Source: Phocoena phocoena (Eukaryota; Chordata; Mammalia; Artiodactyla; Phocoenidae). From it: DNA of 64,000 bases. The notes below the pieces were generated by a model, which was not told where the DNA came from, did not search any database, and was given only the letters and a program-made list of their open reading frames with translations. The stretch lies in contig NC_089220.1 of assembly GCF_963924675.1 (NCBI RefSeq), positions 161,547,270 through 161,611,269 on the forward strand. Reading direction: 5' to 3'. Below are positions 24,746 to 38,000 of the stretch, piece by piece (positions within the stretch are counted from its first letter, which is position 1; each line of letters opens with the position of its first letter). A program made the position numbers and the translations under genes.

Positions 24746-25475
24746 ATAAAGTTGTTCATTTTATATTCAGTATTTCAAGCAGTACTCTCATTTTCTTTGC
24801 AAATTTATGTTATTTGATTCTTGAATCATGCAGGTACATACTTGTAGGACACTTAAGTCCAGCCACTCATGGGATGAGAGTGACCAAATGGGTGACATGA
24901 CGCTCTGATAGTTAAGAAGTTAACTTGTAGCAAAAGAAAGTTTACCAAAGACAAGATGAAACAAAGGGTTACTTGTATTCTTTTCATTGGATCACATAAA
25001 AAAGAGTGGGCTATATTTACAATCTCTGAAAATTTTTCCTATTTGCTTCTTGCATCTCTTATACCTTCTTAAAATAGATAGGGAAGTTATTGTTTTACCC
25101 ATTTTAGTGATGAAAAATATGAAGTTCAAGTAGGTTAAAGGGACTTGTCTAATGTCACTTAACTAGTAAGTCTGCTCTGACTCATAATATGATGTTCTTT
25201 CCTCCATGATACTGCCTATAATTGAGTGAACTATGGTAATTTTCATAACCTTGACAGTAAGTGTGTCTAAATTTAACATTTGGTTTTCGAAACTTGCTGA
25301 GAAAAGTCAACTGACAAGAAAGAAGTATCTTAGGAAGAAATTTAGTACACATATACACTCACAAACACACATACATACACACCTATATTCATATACATAC
25401 TAATATTGTCTATATATACAATTATCAGAGCCTTATTAATCACATTTAGATGCACAGAGAGAGATTCTGTGTTAC
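24746..25475. other. CCDC7: Intron, no recognised element
   Basis: AT-rich sequence with an ACAC/ATAC-rich tract at 25350-25400. No repeat or coding potential is seen until the exon donor at 25475. Confidence 0.5.
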
Positions 25476-25530
25476 CTGGACTTGAGGCATATCTTCTTTT
25501 ACTTTAAGCTCTTTCACTATAGACTTCTTC
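25476..25530 (-). CDS. CCDC7: CCDC7 internal exon (sixth in window)
   Basis: This 55-nt exon starts after a strong polypyrimidine acceptor (T-run then CAG) and ends CAG/GTAACA. One base completes the codon begun in the previous exon (GA plus G gives Glu). Then come 18 codons, KKSI followed by VKELKVKEDMPQVQ, ending in phase 0. The remembered human protein has KEFKIKEDLDQVQ at this place. The peptide is lysine-glutamate rich and links two coiled-coil parts. The exon alone is not a multiple of three, but with the 86-nt exon before it gives 141 nt, so these two could only be skipped together without a frameshift. Confidence 0.9.
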
Positions 25531-25980
25531 CTGAAAAAAAAAAATGTTTTTAAATATATCATGATATTTTATGATATTTGCATGACTACTTTGCTTTCTT
25601 GATGAGTACTTAAACCATTTTAAAGAAATGAAATTTTGAGAGGTGTACCCAAAATGATGGAGTAGGAAGACCCCAAATTTACCTCCTCCCACAGGCACAC
25701 CAAAATTACAACTATTTACAGAGCAACTATTGATGAGAATGCCATGAAGACTACCAGAAAAGACTGTCCACAAGTAAAGATATTAAGAAGTAACCACAAT
25801 GAGATGGATAGGAGGGGTAAAGACTCAGTATAGTGAAGACCCACATTCCTGGGTAGGTGACCCACAAATGGGAGGATAATCACAATTGCAGTTGTTCTCC
25901 CCCAAGGAGTGAGGGGTCTGAGCTCCACACCAGACTCCCTACCCCAGGGGTCCAACAGTGAGAAGATGAGCCTCAAGAAC

Positions 25981-26028
25981 AATATGCAAGCCCTGTTGGC
26001 CTGTGAAGGCCAACAGGGCTTGCATATT
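25981..26028. repeat. Perfect 21-bp inverted repeat with 6-nt loop
   Basis: Arms 25981-26001 and 26008-26028 are exact reverse complements; the loop is TGTGAA. The right arm (GAAGGCCAACAGGGCTTGCAT) fits the normal L1 5'UTR reading in this place, while the left arm looks like an inverted copy of it. Confidence 0.95.
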
Positions 26029-28832
26029 GGAGAGCAGGAGGGCTGTAGGAAACGTAGATCCCACTCTTCTGAGACATGCAAAATCTCACATGCTGAGTCC
26101 CAGCGTAGTGGTGGTAATTTAAAAGGAGCCAGGGTCAGACCCATTTGCTGATTTTGGAGAGCCTCCTGGAGAGGTAGGAGGCAACTGGGACTCCCCTTGG
26201 GGACACAAAGGCTGGCAGCACCCATTTTGGGGAGCTCATTCTACCATGAGGACAAGGTGCTCTCAAGCACCATTTTGGAATCCTCCCTCTAGACTATTAG
26301 TACCAGGGGCTTACCCACTCACCAGCAGGCTGACACTAGCCCAAGGAGCCCCTGACCCCCAGCCTGGGTACCCAGCCCTGCCCACCAGCAGGCCAGCAAC
26401 CACCACATGAGGCAGGATCTGGCACCCTACCTCAGGAAACAAACACACAAAATCTCAAATAAACAATCTCACCTTACACCTAAAGGAATTAGAAAGAGAA
26501 GAACAAATAAAGCCCAAAATTAGTAAAAGAAAATAAATGATACAGATCGGAACAAAAATAAATCAAATAAAGACTAAAAGAAAAAATAAAAGAGGTCAAG
26601 GAAACTACAAGCTGGTTTTGAAAAGTTAAACAAAACTGACAAAACTTTATCCAGATTAAACAAGAAAAAAAGAAAGAGCGGTCCCAAATAAATAAAATAA
26701 AAAATGAAAGAGAAATTACAACTGACACCACAGAAATACATAAGAGATTAGTACAAACAATTATATACAATAAATGGACAACCTAGAAAAAATGGATAAA
26801 TTCCTAGAAATGTACAATTTCCCAAGACTGAATCAGGAAGAAATAGAAAATATGAACAGAGTGATTACCAGAAATGAAATTGAATCATTAATCAAAAAAC
26901 TCCCAATGAACCAAAGTCCATGACCAGATCAATTCAAAGGTGAGTTCTAACAACCATTAAGAAAGAGTTAACACTTACCCTTCTCTAACTATTCAAAAAA
27001 TTTAAAGAGGAGGGAACACTCTGAACTCATTCTTAGACAAGCATCACCCTGATATGAAAACCAGATAGAGACACCACAAAAAAGGAAAGTTACAAATCAA
27101 TATCACTGATAAATATAGATGCAAAAATCCTCAACAAAATATTAGCAAACCAAATTCAACAATACATTAAAAGGATCATACACCATGATCAAGTGGGATT
27201 CTAACTATGGTTGCAAGGATAATTTGACATCCAAAAATCAACTAACATAATAAACCATGTTAACAAAACAAAGAATAAATATCATATGATCATCTTCATA
27301 GATGCAGAAAAAGCTTTTGACAAAGTTCAAAATCCATTTATGAGAAAAACTCTCAACAAAGTAGATACAGAGGGAACATACCTCAACATAATAAAGGTAC
27401 TATATGAAAAACCCAAAGCCAACATCATATTCTACAAGAAAAAGCTGAAAACATTTCCTCTAACATCAAGAATAAGACAAGGATGCCCATCACCTTTATT
27501 CAACATAATGTTGAAACTGAAGCCCTAGCCACAGCAATCAGACAAGACAAAGATATAAAAGGAATTCAAATTGGAGAAGAAAAAAATAAAACTGTCATTG
27601 TTTGCACATGACATGATACTACATTTAGAAAATCCTAAAGATGCTACCAAAAAAGACTATTAGAAACAATAAGTGAACTCAGTAAAGTTGCAGGATACAA
27701 AATTAATATACAGAAATCTCTTGGGTTTCACACACTAACAACAAACTATCAGAAAAAGAAATTAAGAAAACAATCCCACTCATAATTGTATCAAAAAGAA
27801 TAAAGTACTTAGGGATAAATCTAACTGAGGAGGTAAAAGACCTGAACCTGGAAACCTGTAAGAAAGTTATAAAAGAAATTAAAAATAACATTAACAAATG
27901 GAAAAATATTCTATGCTTATGGAGTGGAAGAATTAACATTGTTAAAATGACATACTACCAAAAGAAGTCTACAGACTCAGTACAATCTCTATAAAAATAC
28001 CAATGGCATTTTTCACAGAACTAGAACAAATAATTCTAAAATTTCTATGGTAACACAAAAAGACCCCAAATAGCCAAAACAATCTTGAGAAAGAACAGAG
28101 CTGGAGGTAGCATGTGCCCTGATTTCAACCTATACTACAAAGATACAGTAATCAAAACATGGCACTGGACAAAAACAGACACACAGTTCAATGAAACAGA
28201 GTAGAGAGCCCAGAAATAAATTCATACATATATGGTCAATGAATCTAAGACAATGGAGGCAAGAATATACAATGTGAAAAAGGCAGCCTCTTGAATTAAT
28301 GATGTTGGGAAAACTGAACAGCAACATGTATTGTAGAAGAATCAAACTGAACTACATTCTCACACCATATACAAAAGTAAACTCAAAGTGGATTAAAGAC
28401 TTAACTATAAGGCCTGCAACCATAAAACTCCTAGAAGGTAACATAAGTGGTACACTCTTTAACATTGGTGTTAGCCATATTTTTGGTATATGTCTCCTCA
28501 GGCAAGAGAAACAAAAGGAAAAATAAACAAATGGAACTACATCAAACTGAAAAAAGCTTTTGCACAGCAAAGCAAACTATCAACAGAATGAAGAGTCAGC
28601 GTACTATATGGGAGAAGATATTCCCAAATGATACATGTGATAAGGAGTTAATATCCAAATACAAAGAACTCCTACAACTTAACATCAAAAAAACCAAAAA
28701 ATCTGATTTTAAAATGGCAGAGAACCTGAATAGACATTTTTCCAAACAAGGTGTCTAGATGGCCAACAGGTGCATGAAAAGATGCTCAACATTACTAATC
28801 ACCAGGGAAATGCAAATTAAAACCTCAATGAG

Positions 28833-29050
28833 GGGCTTCCCTGGTGGCGCAGTGGTTGAGAGTCCGCCTGCCGATACAGGGGACATGGGTTCGTGCCCCG
28901 GTCTGGGAAGATCCCACGTGCCGCGGAGCGGCTGGGCCCGTGAGCCATGGCCGCTGAGCCTGTGCGTCCGGAGCCTGTGCTCCGCAACGGGAGAGGCCAC
29001 AACAGTGAGAGGCCTGTGTACCACAAAAAAAAAAAAGAAAGAAAAAAAAA
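28833..29050 (+). mobile_element. CHR-type SINE inside L1 ORF2
   Basis: A full-length CHR SINE with an intact B-box-like GGGTTCGTGCC and CpG-rich body (CCGCGGAGCGGCTGGGCCCG), ending in a mixed A/G tail. Duplication AACCTCAATGAG (28821-28832) and AACCCTCAATGAG (29051-29063), one base longer on the right. It interrupts the L1 ORF2 C-terminal region. Confidence 0.95.
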
Positions 29051-29880
29051 AACCCTCAATGAGATATCACCTTACACCTGTCAGGATGGCTATTATCAAA
29101 AAGACAACAAATAACAAGTGTTGCAAGGATGTGGAGAAAAAGGAACCCTTGGTGCTTTGTTGGTGGAAATGTAAACTGGTGCAGTCACTATAAAAAAAAG
29201 TATGGGAGTTCTTCAAACAATTAAAAATAATACTACCATATGATCCATCAAGTCCACTTCTGGGTATTTTTTCAAAGAAAACAAAAACACTATCCCCAAA
29301 AAATACATGCACCCCTATGTTCATTGCATAATTATTTATAAATGCCAAGATATGGAAGTAACCTAAGTACCCATCAATAGATGAATGGCTAAAGAAGATG
29401 TGGTATGTATGTGTGTATATACAGATATAGATATAGATACCATATATATGTTGTAATATAACTCAACCAACAAAAAGAATGAAATCTTGCCATCTGCGAC
29501 AACATGGATTGTCAGACAAAGAGACAAATACTGTATGATTTCACTTATATATGGAATCTAAAAAACAAATGAACAAACATAGCAAAACAGAAGCAAACTC
29601 ATAGGTACAGAGAACAAACTGGTGGTTTCCAGAGGGGAGGAGGGAAGGGGAATAATTTAAATAGGTAAGGGAGATAAAGAAATACAAAATGCCAGTTATA
29701 AAATCAATAAGTCATGGGGTGTAATGTATAGCATAGGGAATATAGTCATTAACATCATAATAACTTTGTGTGGCGACAGACTTATCATGGTGATCAATTT
29801 GTAATGTATTAAAATATCAAATTACTGTGTCATATACCTGTAACTAATATAATAAGCCAATTATACTTGCATAAAAAAGA

Positions 29881-30674
29881 AAGTAAAATTTCATAAGAAA
29901 TTCATATTTTTAAAAGCCATAAAATTGATAAAGGTTAAATGATAAATAATTGAATAACATTTCTCAAACTGACATCTCGTTGGTATGATTAAAATATGGT
30001 ACGTTGAGATGGGAAAAGGATTTCCAAAGTACATTGGTCATTTTTTCTTCTCTGGTCATCTTTTCTTTTCTCAAGAAAAGGCCATTTGTCTGATGAATTT
30101 CTTTTCAGAATTTGTGGAACTCTATAAAGTTTGAATTCATAGTTTTGTTAATAAGCTATATATTTATATGAGGGTTTGATCAAGCAAATTCCAACTGCAC
30201 AAGTTATTTTATATTAGTAAAGAAAATATTCTCTTGGCAAGGCCACTTTACAATAACCCATATACATTAAAAACAGATACTTTTTTTAATAAAATAAGAC
30301 AACCAAGAAGTACAGTAAAAAGGAAGAGCCCAGAATGGGGAGAGGGATTAACATACAAATTACAAATCATTAGCTAAACCATCAAGAAAACACTGTAAAT
30401 CCTTTTTTCCCTAAAATTATTTGTATTTAATTGTTTACCTATTCCTGAATATCTTGTGATTTATTCTACTCTAACCCATTTTTAGTTCTTTGCTCTTTCC
30501 TTCTCAGCTTTCTCCCATAATCATATCCTGGTCTGCTTATAAAACTATATATTTGCTAATGCTATGCTTTTTTAGAAACCTGTTAATAAGTTATATTTAT
30601 ATGATCCTAAATTGTATAAAATGAAAATATAAGTTTATAAGTAAAAAATATTAACAAGTATCTTTATGTCTTAC
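29881..30674. other. CCDC7: Intron, no recognised element
   Basis: AT-rich sequence (about 29881-30674) between an L1 end and an exon. No repeat, RNA gene or open frame of note is recognisable. Confidence 0.5.
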
Positions 30675-30760
30675 TCTTCTGAATCTTCAGATATTCCTTC
30701 GTCTTTTTTCTTCTCCATTTTCATAGTTTTCTTTTGTCGCTCACTTGTAGCCTTTGTTTT
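30675..30760 (-). CDS. CCDC7: CCDC7 internal exon (fifth in window)
   Basis: This 86-nt exon runs from an ACATAG acceptor to an AGA/GTAAGA donor. It encodes KTKATSERQKK, then TMKMEKKKDEGISEDSE plus two bases of the next codon, phase 0 to 2. The human segment I remember ends KKKDKGKSEDSE. The peptide is strongly basic, then acidic, with serines in an SEDSEE context that fits casein kinase 2 style sites (inference). The acceptor lacks a real polypyrimidine tract (upstream reads GCTTATATAAAACTACATAG), so it is a weak site and this exon is a candidate for alternative splicing, together with its downstream partner. Confidence 0.9.
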
Positions 30761-32049
30761 CTATGTAGTTTTATATAAGCCAGAAATAAACAGTTAAGGA
30801 GACCATAAATTATAGGTAAATACATGATAATACACATTACTAAGATTGCCATTTTACTCTGAGAATCACTATACTATATTTCAAGGGAAATTATCTGAAT
30901 AAAAGCAAAACAAAATTAATGATATAGGCTGAATGTTTGTTATAGTGCTTTACAGAATGTAAGTTGCAAATAAGCTAATACATATCAAACAATTAAATTC
31001 CTTGACAAATTACAGTCAGTTCTGCTATAACATTGCATACAACATCCTGAAAATCACCTCACTGTGAAAAATCATATGATAAAAACTGCAGGATATATGA
31101 GGAAAATGGGGTAAGGTGCACAGAACACAAAAAAACTGTCGATGATACATTAAAAAAATAAAAACTGAATAAGAACATTAATCCAGCTTTATACAGTTAA
31201 ATGATTAAGAAATACATACTACAAGAAACATAGCTCTTTATCTTGAATAAGACATGAAGCTTGTTTTTGGAAATGAGCATCAAACAGATTTCAACTTGTG
31301 AGTTATTAGGCAGTATGGGAAGGAAGGCTATCTGAAATTGGATGAAAAGTTGTAACACCATATGTGGACTGGTGTGGTACACAATACACATGGTAAACCA
31401 AAGAAGCTTGTAGAAGCTGTTTTTCTACATTCACCTAGTACTATTTTCAGATGAATTTGTGCATAAGCAAATGTAAAATTCACATTATGCTCAAACTGTT
31501 CTGTCATGTTGTAACAAATCTGCATTTCAAAACAAATATTAGAGCAGAACTGACCACAGGTTTTAAAGTATTCTTCAACTACTATGTAGTACTGGATTAT
31601 TTTCTACAAGAAAGGATAGAAAAACTTTGACAATTAGAGTATTGAAAATTTTAGATGAGCTTAATAATAGACACTATTAGGTATTGGGAGATCATTTCCT
31701 ATTTCAGACCACAACCTCCAACAGATACCAAATTAACTGTAGCAAAGTTCTCACAAGTTAAACCCCAAGTGTAACAATTCCTATAAAATATAGAAAATAA
31801 GTATAATAATACATTTTTAATGAGAATTGTTAAGGTTGCCAAATAATTTTCCAGTTTAAACACGAGTTTTGGTACATATTTCCTATTAAGAAAAATCTAA
31901 TATACTGGCAATCAAAACATACTAAAATAACGAAAGGGAAAAAAGACTGAAAAATAACGAACAGATCATCAGTAAGTTGTGGGACAACTTCAAGTGGATT
32001 AATATACTTACAGTTGGAATTCATGGAGAGAAGGGGTGGGAAAAGAGAA
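30761..32049. other. CCDC7: Intron, possible ancient DNA transposon
   Basis: Around 31010-31110 a CAGTCAGTTCTGCTATAACATTGC block followed by CTCACTGTGAAAAATCATATGAT looks like an old DNA transposon end, but I cannot name it or find the partner end. The rest, including the open frames near 31200-31500, has no recognisable content. Confidence 0.35.
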
Positions 32050-33745
32050 TAACTATTTGAAGAAATAATGGCCAATTTTTTCCAACTTTGATGAAAACTG
32101 TACGTCCACAAATCCACAACAGTACAAGAAAAACTACCCCCAAGATACATCATAATCAAATTATTTAAAAGCAGCAATAAAAAGAAAATCTTAAAAGCAG
32201 ACAGCGGAGAAAAGCAGAATACACACAAGAATAAACAAGAAAACAGATTTCTTTTAAGAAATAATGCAAGCCTGAAGACAAAGGAGCAATATCTTTAAAC
32301 CACTCAACCTAGAATTCTTTATCCAGGAAAAATATCTTTCAAAACTGATGGCAAAAGAAATTTTTTTTTGTCTGGAAATCAAAGAGGTGAAAGAATTCAG
32401 CAGCAGCAGCCCTGCACAATAAAAAAGATAAAGAATCCTTCAAGGAGAAGAAAAATGATACCAGACAGAAATAAGAAAATACACAAAGAAGAACAAATGA
32501 TAATTATGTGGGTAAATATAAAGACTGTTTTCTTGTTATTTAAATCTCTATAAAAGGTAATATTTTACAGCAAAATTAATAACAATGTGTTGTGCAGTAA
32601 AATGTATAAAAACAATTGCACAAAGGCCAGAAAGGGACAAATGAAAATATGTTTCAAGATTCTTATACATAAAGTGATTCAATGTCATTTGAATAGAAAC
32701 TACAGTAAGTTAAAAACAAGACTGTAAACCCTAAAGCAGCCAATAAAGCAACCCACTGAGCAGCAAATTAAAAAGTAATACAGATTTTGCTACCTGAAAG
32801 TAGGGTGCTGTTGCAACACATAACTAAAACTATAGAAATGGCTTTGAAATAAGGCAATAGTGGCAGAGGCTGGAAGAATTTTAGGAAGCATAAAAACAAA
32901 TATTCATGAAAAAATATTATGGGAAGAGGAAACATCCTTTAACCTGATACACGGTTTTGAAAGAGAAAGAGAGACAGAAAGGCAGGCTGACTAATCACAA
33001 GAAACAAGAAAACATTCCCCTTAATATCAGGAACAAAACAAAACAAAATGCCTGCTTTCATACTGTTCATTCAGTATAATTCTAGAGGTCTTTCCCAGTG
33101 TAGCAAGGCAAGAAGAAGAAAGTATTACAAGTTGGAAAGCAAGAAAATTTAGGCAATCATTTACAGATACTTCAATTATGAAAGTAGGAAATAAAAATCT
33201 AACCATTATGATAGTGTAGCTAGGTTTGTAGATGGAAAATTCAATATACAGAAATTTGTTACATTTCTCTAGCAATAGCTTTAAAATATTTTATAAGATA
33301 CAAATAACATAGCATAAAAATACAAAGTACCTAAGATTAACCTAACAAAAATGAATAAGAGCTTTATGAAGAAAATCATAAACACTGATTGTAAGCATTA
33401 CAAAACTTTCCAAAATTGCGGCATTTAATGTTTGTAAACAAAAAGATGTATATTGATATCCTATATGTAAATCTCTCAAATTTGATGTACAGCTTGAGTG
33501 CACTTGTAGAATTTGACAAATTAACTCTAAAATTTACAAGAAAGTGCAAAGACCAAAAACAAAAAAATTCTCATATATTACAAGGTGGGTTAACTTGCCC
33601 ACAAAATACCAGGACTTACTATAAATATATAATCATTAAAGATCTCAGTCATTGGTGTAGGAATACACAACGCCAATAGAACAGAATAGAAAGAACAGAA
33701 ACAAATCTTTTTATGCAGTAATATTTTCTAGCAATAGCATACCAA
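32050..33745 (+). repeat. Old L1 fragments with an embedded MaLR-like piece
   Basis: 32050-32575 is an old L1 ORF1 end (AGAATTCTTTATCCAGGAAAAATATCTTTC, then ATGTGGGTAAATATAAAGAC). 32790-32960 resembles MaLR internal sequence (GGCTTTGAAATAAGGCAATAGTGGCAGAGGCTGG-like, weak). 33050-33720 reads as degraded ORF2. Frames are broken throughout. Confidence 0.5.
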
Positions 33746-34088
33746 AATATATATATCTAGGAGCTCCTATTTAGGAAGCTATAGTAGAAAGCCAGGTGAT
33801 GGCAGAAGTGGAATAAATAAGGAGTCAGGCTAATGTAACTGTGGTTGGCACTCTGCAGAGCCAAGGGGAGCTGCAGGTACAGTCTCAGCTCTCCTGTTAT
33901 TTTCCCAGACTTTGCCCTGTGTAATGATGAAGATGCCATAAAAAAATTGGCAAGAGTCCCTCCCATCAGGAAGCTTGCACAAGCCTCTTAGATAGCCTCA
34001 TCCACCAGAGGGCAGACAGCAGAAGCAAGAAGAACTAAAACCCTGCAGCCTGTGGAACAAAAACCACATCCACAGAAAGACAGACAAA

Positions 34089-35008
34089 ATGAAAACGCAG
34101 AGGACTATGTACCAGATGAAGGAATAAGACAAAACCCGATAAAAACAACTAAATGAAGTGGAGATAGGCAACCTTCCAGAAAACAGAATTCAGGATAATG
34201 ATAGTGAAGACGATCCAAGACCTCGGTAAAAGAATGGAGGCAAAGACCGAGAAGATGCAAGAAATGTTTAACAAAGGCCTAGAAGAAATAAAGAACAAAC
34301 ACACAGAAGAATTAAAGAACAAACAGAGATGAACAATACAATAACTGAAATGAAAAACACACTAGAAGGCATCAATAGCAAAATAACTTAGGCAGAAGAA
34401 TGGATAAGTGACCTGGAAGACAGAATGGTGGAATTCACTGCCATGAAATAGACAAAAGAAAAAAGAATGAGAAGAAATGAAGACGGCCTAAGACATCTCT
34501 CTGACAACATTAAACACACCAACATTCACATTATAGGGGTCCCAGAAGGAGAAGAGAGAGAGGAAGGACCTGAGAAAATATTTGAAGAGATTATATTTGA
34601 AAACTTCCCTAACATGGGAAATGAAATAGCCACCCAAGCCCAGGAAGCGCAGAAAGTCCCAGGCAGGATAAATCCAAGGAGAAACACACCAAGACACATA
34701 GTAATCAAACTGGCAAAAATTAAAGACAAAGAAAAATTATTAAAAGCAACAAGGGAAAAATAACAAATAACATAGAAGGGAACTCGCGTATGGTTAACAG
34801 CTGATTTCTCAGAATAAACTCTACAAGCCAGTACGGAGTGGCACAATATATTTAAAGTAATGAAATGGAAGAACCAAGATTACTCTACCTGGCAAGGATC
34901 TTATTCAGATTCGATTGAGAAATCAAAAGCTTTGCAGACAAGCAAAAGCTAAGAGAATTCAGCACCACCAAACCAGCTCTACAACAAATGCTAAAGAAAC
35001 TTCTCTAA
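34089..35008 (+). pseudogene. L1 ORF1 (RNA-binding protein) remnant
   Basis: The start ATG at 34089 reads MKTQRTMYQMKE and hits a stop at once, so the protein cannot be made. An open piece at 34467-34763 keeps the RNA-recognition part (HIIGVPEGEEREEGPEKIF) and the C-terminal domain (RINPRRNTPRHIVIKLAK). ORF1p normally forms trimers that coat L1 RNA. Further stops follow before the inter-ORF gap at about 35010-35066. Confidence 0.85.
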
Positions 35009-35066
35009 GTGGGAAACACAAGTGAAGAAAAGGACGTACAAAAACAAACCCAAAACAATTAAGAAA

Positions 35067-38000
35067 ATGGTAAGAGGAACATACATATCAATAATTATCT
35101 TAAATGTGAATGGATTAAATGCTCCAACCAAAAGACACAGGCTTGCTGAATGGAATACAAAAACAAGATCCATATATATGCTGTCTACAGGAGACACACT
35201 TCAGACCTGGGGCAAAGACAGACTGAAAATGAGGGGATGGAAAAAGATATTCCATGCAAATGGAAATCAAAAGAAAGCTGGAGTAGCAATACTCATATCA
35301 GAAAACTAGACTTTAAAATAAACAATGTTACAAGACACAAGGAAGGACACTACATAATGATCAAGGGATCAATGCAAGAAGGAGATATAACAATTATAAA
35401 TATAATATATGCACCCAACATAAGAGCACCTCAATACTTAAGGCAAATGCTAACAGCTATACAAGAGGAAACTGACAGTAACATAGTAATAGTGGGGGAA
35501 TTTAACACCTCACTTACACCAATGGACAGATCACCCAGACAGAAAATGAATAAGGAAACACAAGCTTTAAATGACACAATAGACCAGATAGATTTAATTG
35601 GTATTTATAGGACATTCCATCTGAAAACAGCAGATTACACTTTCTTCTCAAATGCACATGGAACGCTCTCCAGGACAGATCACATCTTGGGTCACAAATC
35701 AAGCCTCGGTAAATTAAAGAAAATTGAAATCATATCAAGCATCTTTTCTGACCACAACGCTTTGAGATTAGAAATTAATTACAGGGGAAAAAACGTAAAA
35801 AACACCAACACATGGAGGCTAAACAATACGTTACTGAATAACCAAGAGATCACTGAAGAAATTAAAGAGGAAGTCAGAAAATACCTAGAGACAAATGACA
35901 ATAAAAACACGATGACCTAAAACCTAAGGGATACAGCAAAAGCAGTTCTTAAGAGGGAAGTTTATAGCTATACAATCCTACCTCAAGAGACAAGAAAAAT
36001 CGCAAATAAACAATCTAACCTTACACCTAAAGCAACTAAAGAAAGAAGAACAAACAAAACCCAACGTCTGTAGAAGGTAAGAAACCATAAAGATCAAGAG
36101 CAGAAGTAAATGAAACAGAAACAAGGAAAACAATAGCAAAGATCAATAAACTAAAAGCTGGTTCTTTGAGAAGATAAACAAAATTGATAAACCTTTAGCC
36201 AGACTCATCAAGAAAAAGAGGGAAAGGACTCAAATCAATAAAATTAGAATGAAAAAGAAGGACACCGCAGAAATACAAAGCATCATAAGACACTACTATG
36301 AACAACTCTATGCCAATAAAATGGAAGACCTGGAAGAAATGGACAAATTCTTAGAAGACATAACCTTCCAAGACTGAACCAGGAAGAAACATAAAATATG
36401 AACAGACCAATCACAAGTAATGAAATTGAAACTGTGATTAAAAATCTTCCAACAAACAAAAGTCCAGGACCAGATGGCTTCACAGGTGAGTTCTATTTAG
36501 AGAAGAGCTAACACCCATCCTTATCAAACTCTTCCAAAAAATTGAAGAGGAAGGAACATTCCCAAACTCATTCTACAAGGCCACCATCACCCTGATATCA
36601 AAACTAGACAAAGATACTACAAGAAAAGAAAATTACAGACCAATATTACTGATGAATACAGATGCAAAAATCCTCAACAAAATACTAGCAAACAGAATCC
36701 AACAACACATTAAAAGGATAATACACCATGATCAAGTGGGATTTATCCCAGGGATACAAGGATTCCTCAGTACGTGCAAATCAATCAGTGCGATACACCA
36801 TATTAACAAACTGAAGAATAAAATCCATAGGATGTCCACTCTCACCACTATTATTCAACATAGTTTTGGAAGCCCTAGCCATGGCAATCAGAGAAGATAA
36901 AGAAATAAAAGGAATCCAAATTGGAAAAGAAGAAGTAAAACTGTCATTGTTTGCAGATGACATGATACTATACATAGATAATCCTAAAGATGCCACCAGA
37001 AAGCTACTAGAGCTGATCAATGAATTTGGTAAAGCTGCAGGATACAAAATTAATGCACAGAAATCTCTTGCATTCCTATACACTAACAATGAAAGATCAG
37101 AAAGAAAAATTAAGGAAACAATCCCATCACCACTGCAACAAAAATACTAAAATACTTAGGAATAAACTTACCTAAGGAGGTAAAAGACCTGTACTCAGAA
37201 AACTGTAAGACACTGATGAAAGAAATCAAAGGTGACATAAACAGATGGAGAGATATACCTTGTTCTTGGATTGGAAGAATCAACTTTGTGAAAATGACTA
37301 TACTACCCAAAGCAGTCTACAGATTCAATGCAATTCCTATCAAATTACCAGTGGCATCTTTTGGAAAACTAGAACAAAAAATCTTAAAATTTGTATGGAG
37401 ACACAAAAGACCCCGAATAGCCAAAGCAATCTTGAGGGAAAAAAACGGAGCTAGAGGAATCAGACTCCCTGCCTTCAGACTATACTACAAAGCTACAGTA
37501 ATCAAGACAATATGGCACTGGCACAAAAACAGAAATACAGATCAATGGCACAGGATAGAAAGCCCAGAGATAAACCCATGCACCTATGGTCAACTTATCT
37601 GTGACAAAGGAGGCAAGGATATACAATGGAGGAAAGAGAGTCTCTTCAATAAGTGGTGCTGGGAAAACTGGAGAGTTAAATGTAAAAGAATGAAATTAGA
37701 ACCCTCCCTAACACCATACACAAAAATAAACTCAAAATGGATTAAAGGCCTAAATATAAGACCAGACACTATAAAACTCTTAGAGGAAAACATAGGAAGA
37801 ACACTCTTTGACATAAATTACTGCAAGATCTTTTTTGACCCACCCCCTAGAGTAATGGAAATAAAAACAAAAATAAACAAATGGGACCTAATGAAACTTA
37901 AAAGCTTTTGCAGAGCAAAGGAAACTATAAACAAGATGAGACGACAACCCTCAAAATGGGAGAAAATATTTGCAAATGAACCAACACAGGATTAATGTCC

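Larger units (their letters stand above)
25640..29880 (+). repeat. L1 with 5'UTR, lacking ORF1 and the ORF2 start
   Basis: The 5'UTR begins near 25640 with an AAAATGATGGAGTAGGAAGACC block and runs to about 26420. It then joins directly to ORF2 sequence downstream of the endonuclease. Reverse transcriptase remnants include [14 protein letters not shown] (about 27300) and a changed catalytic motif FAHDM (normally FADD) near 27605. The C-terminus is split by a SINE at 28833. The 3'UTR ends near 29880. A perfect hairpin sits in the 5'UTR at 25981-26028. The long minus-strand frame 25716-26225 is only the reverse of this 5'UTR. Confidence 0.8.

Noticed and set aside
25716..26225. A 169-residue minus-strand frame
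   Set aside because: Reverse strand of an L1 5'UTR; it crosses the hairpin and has no domain or codon signature.
28759..29193. A 144-residue frame and similar frames at 6260, 23944 and 41514
   Set aside because: They run through CHR SINEs, which are CpG-rich and stop-poor; no protein is known from these SINEs.
31010..31110. A named DNA transposon end
   Set aside because: The sequence looks transposon-like, but I could neither find the matching other end nor recall the family, so it is left unassigned.
35150..35920. A 256-residue open frame, the longest but one, looking like a gene
   Set aside because: It is the endonuclease domain of an L1 ORF2, with a changed active-site residue and no intact downstream frame.
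37216..37995. A 259-residue open frame
   Set aside because: Same L1 ORF2, C-terminal part (IPLKLPVASF and [13 protein letters not shown] type blocks); frames around it are broken.
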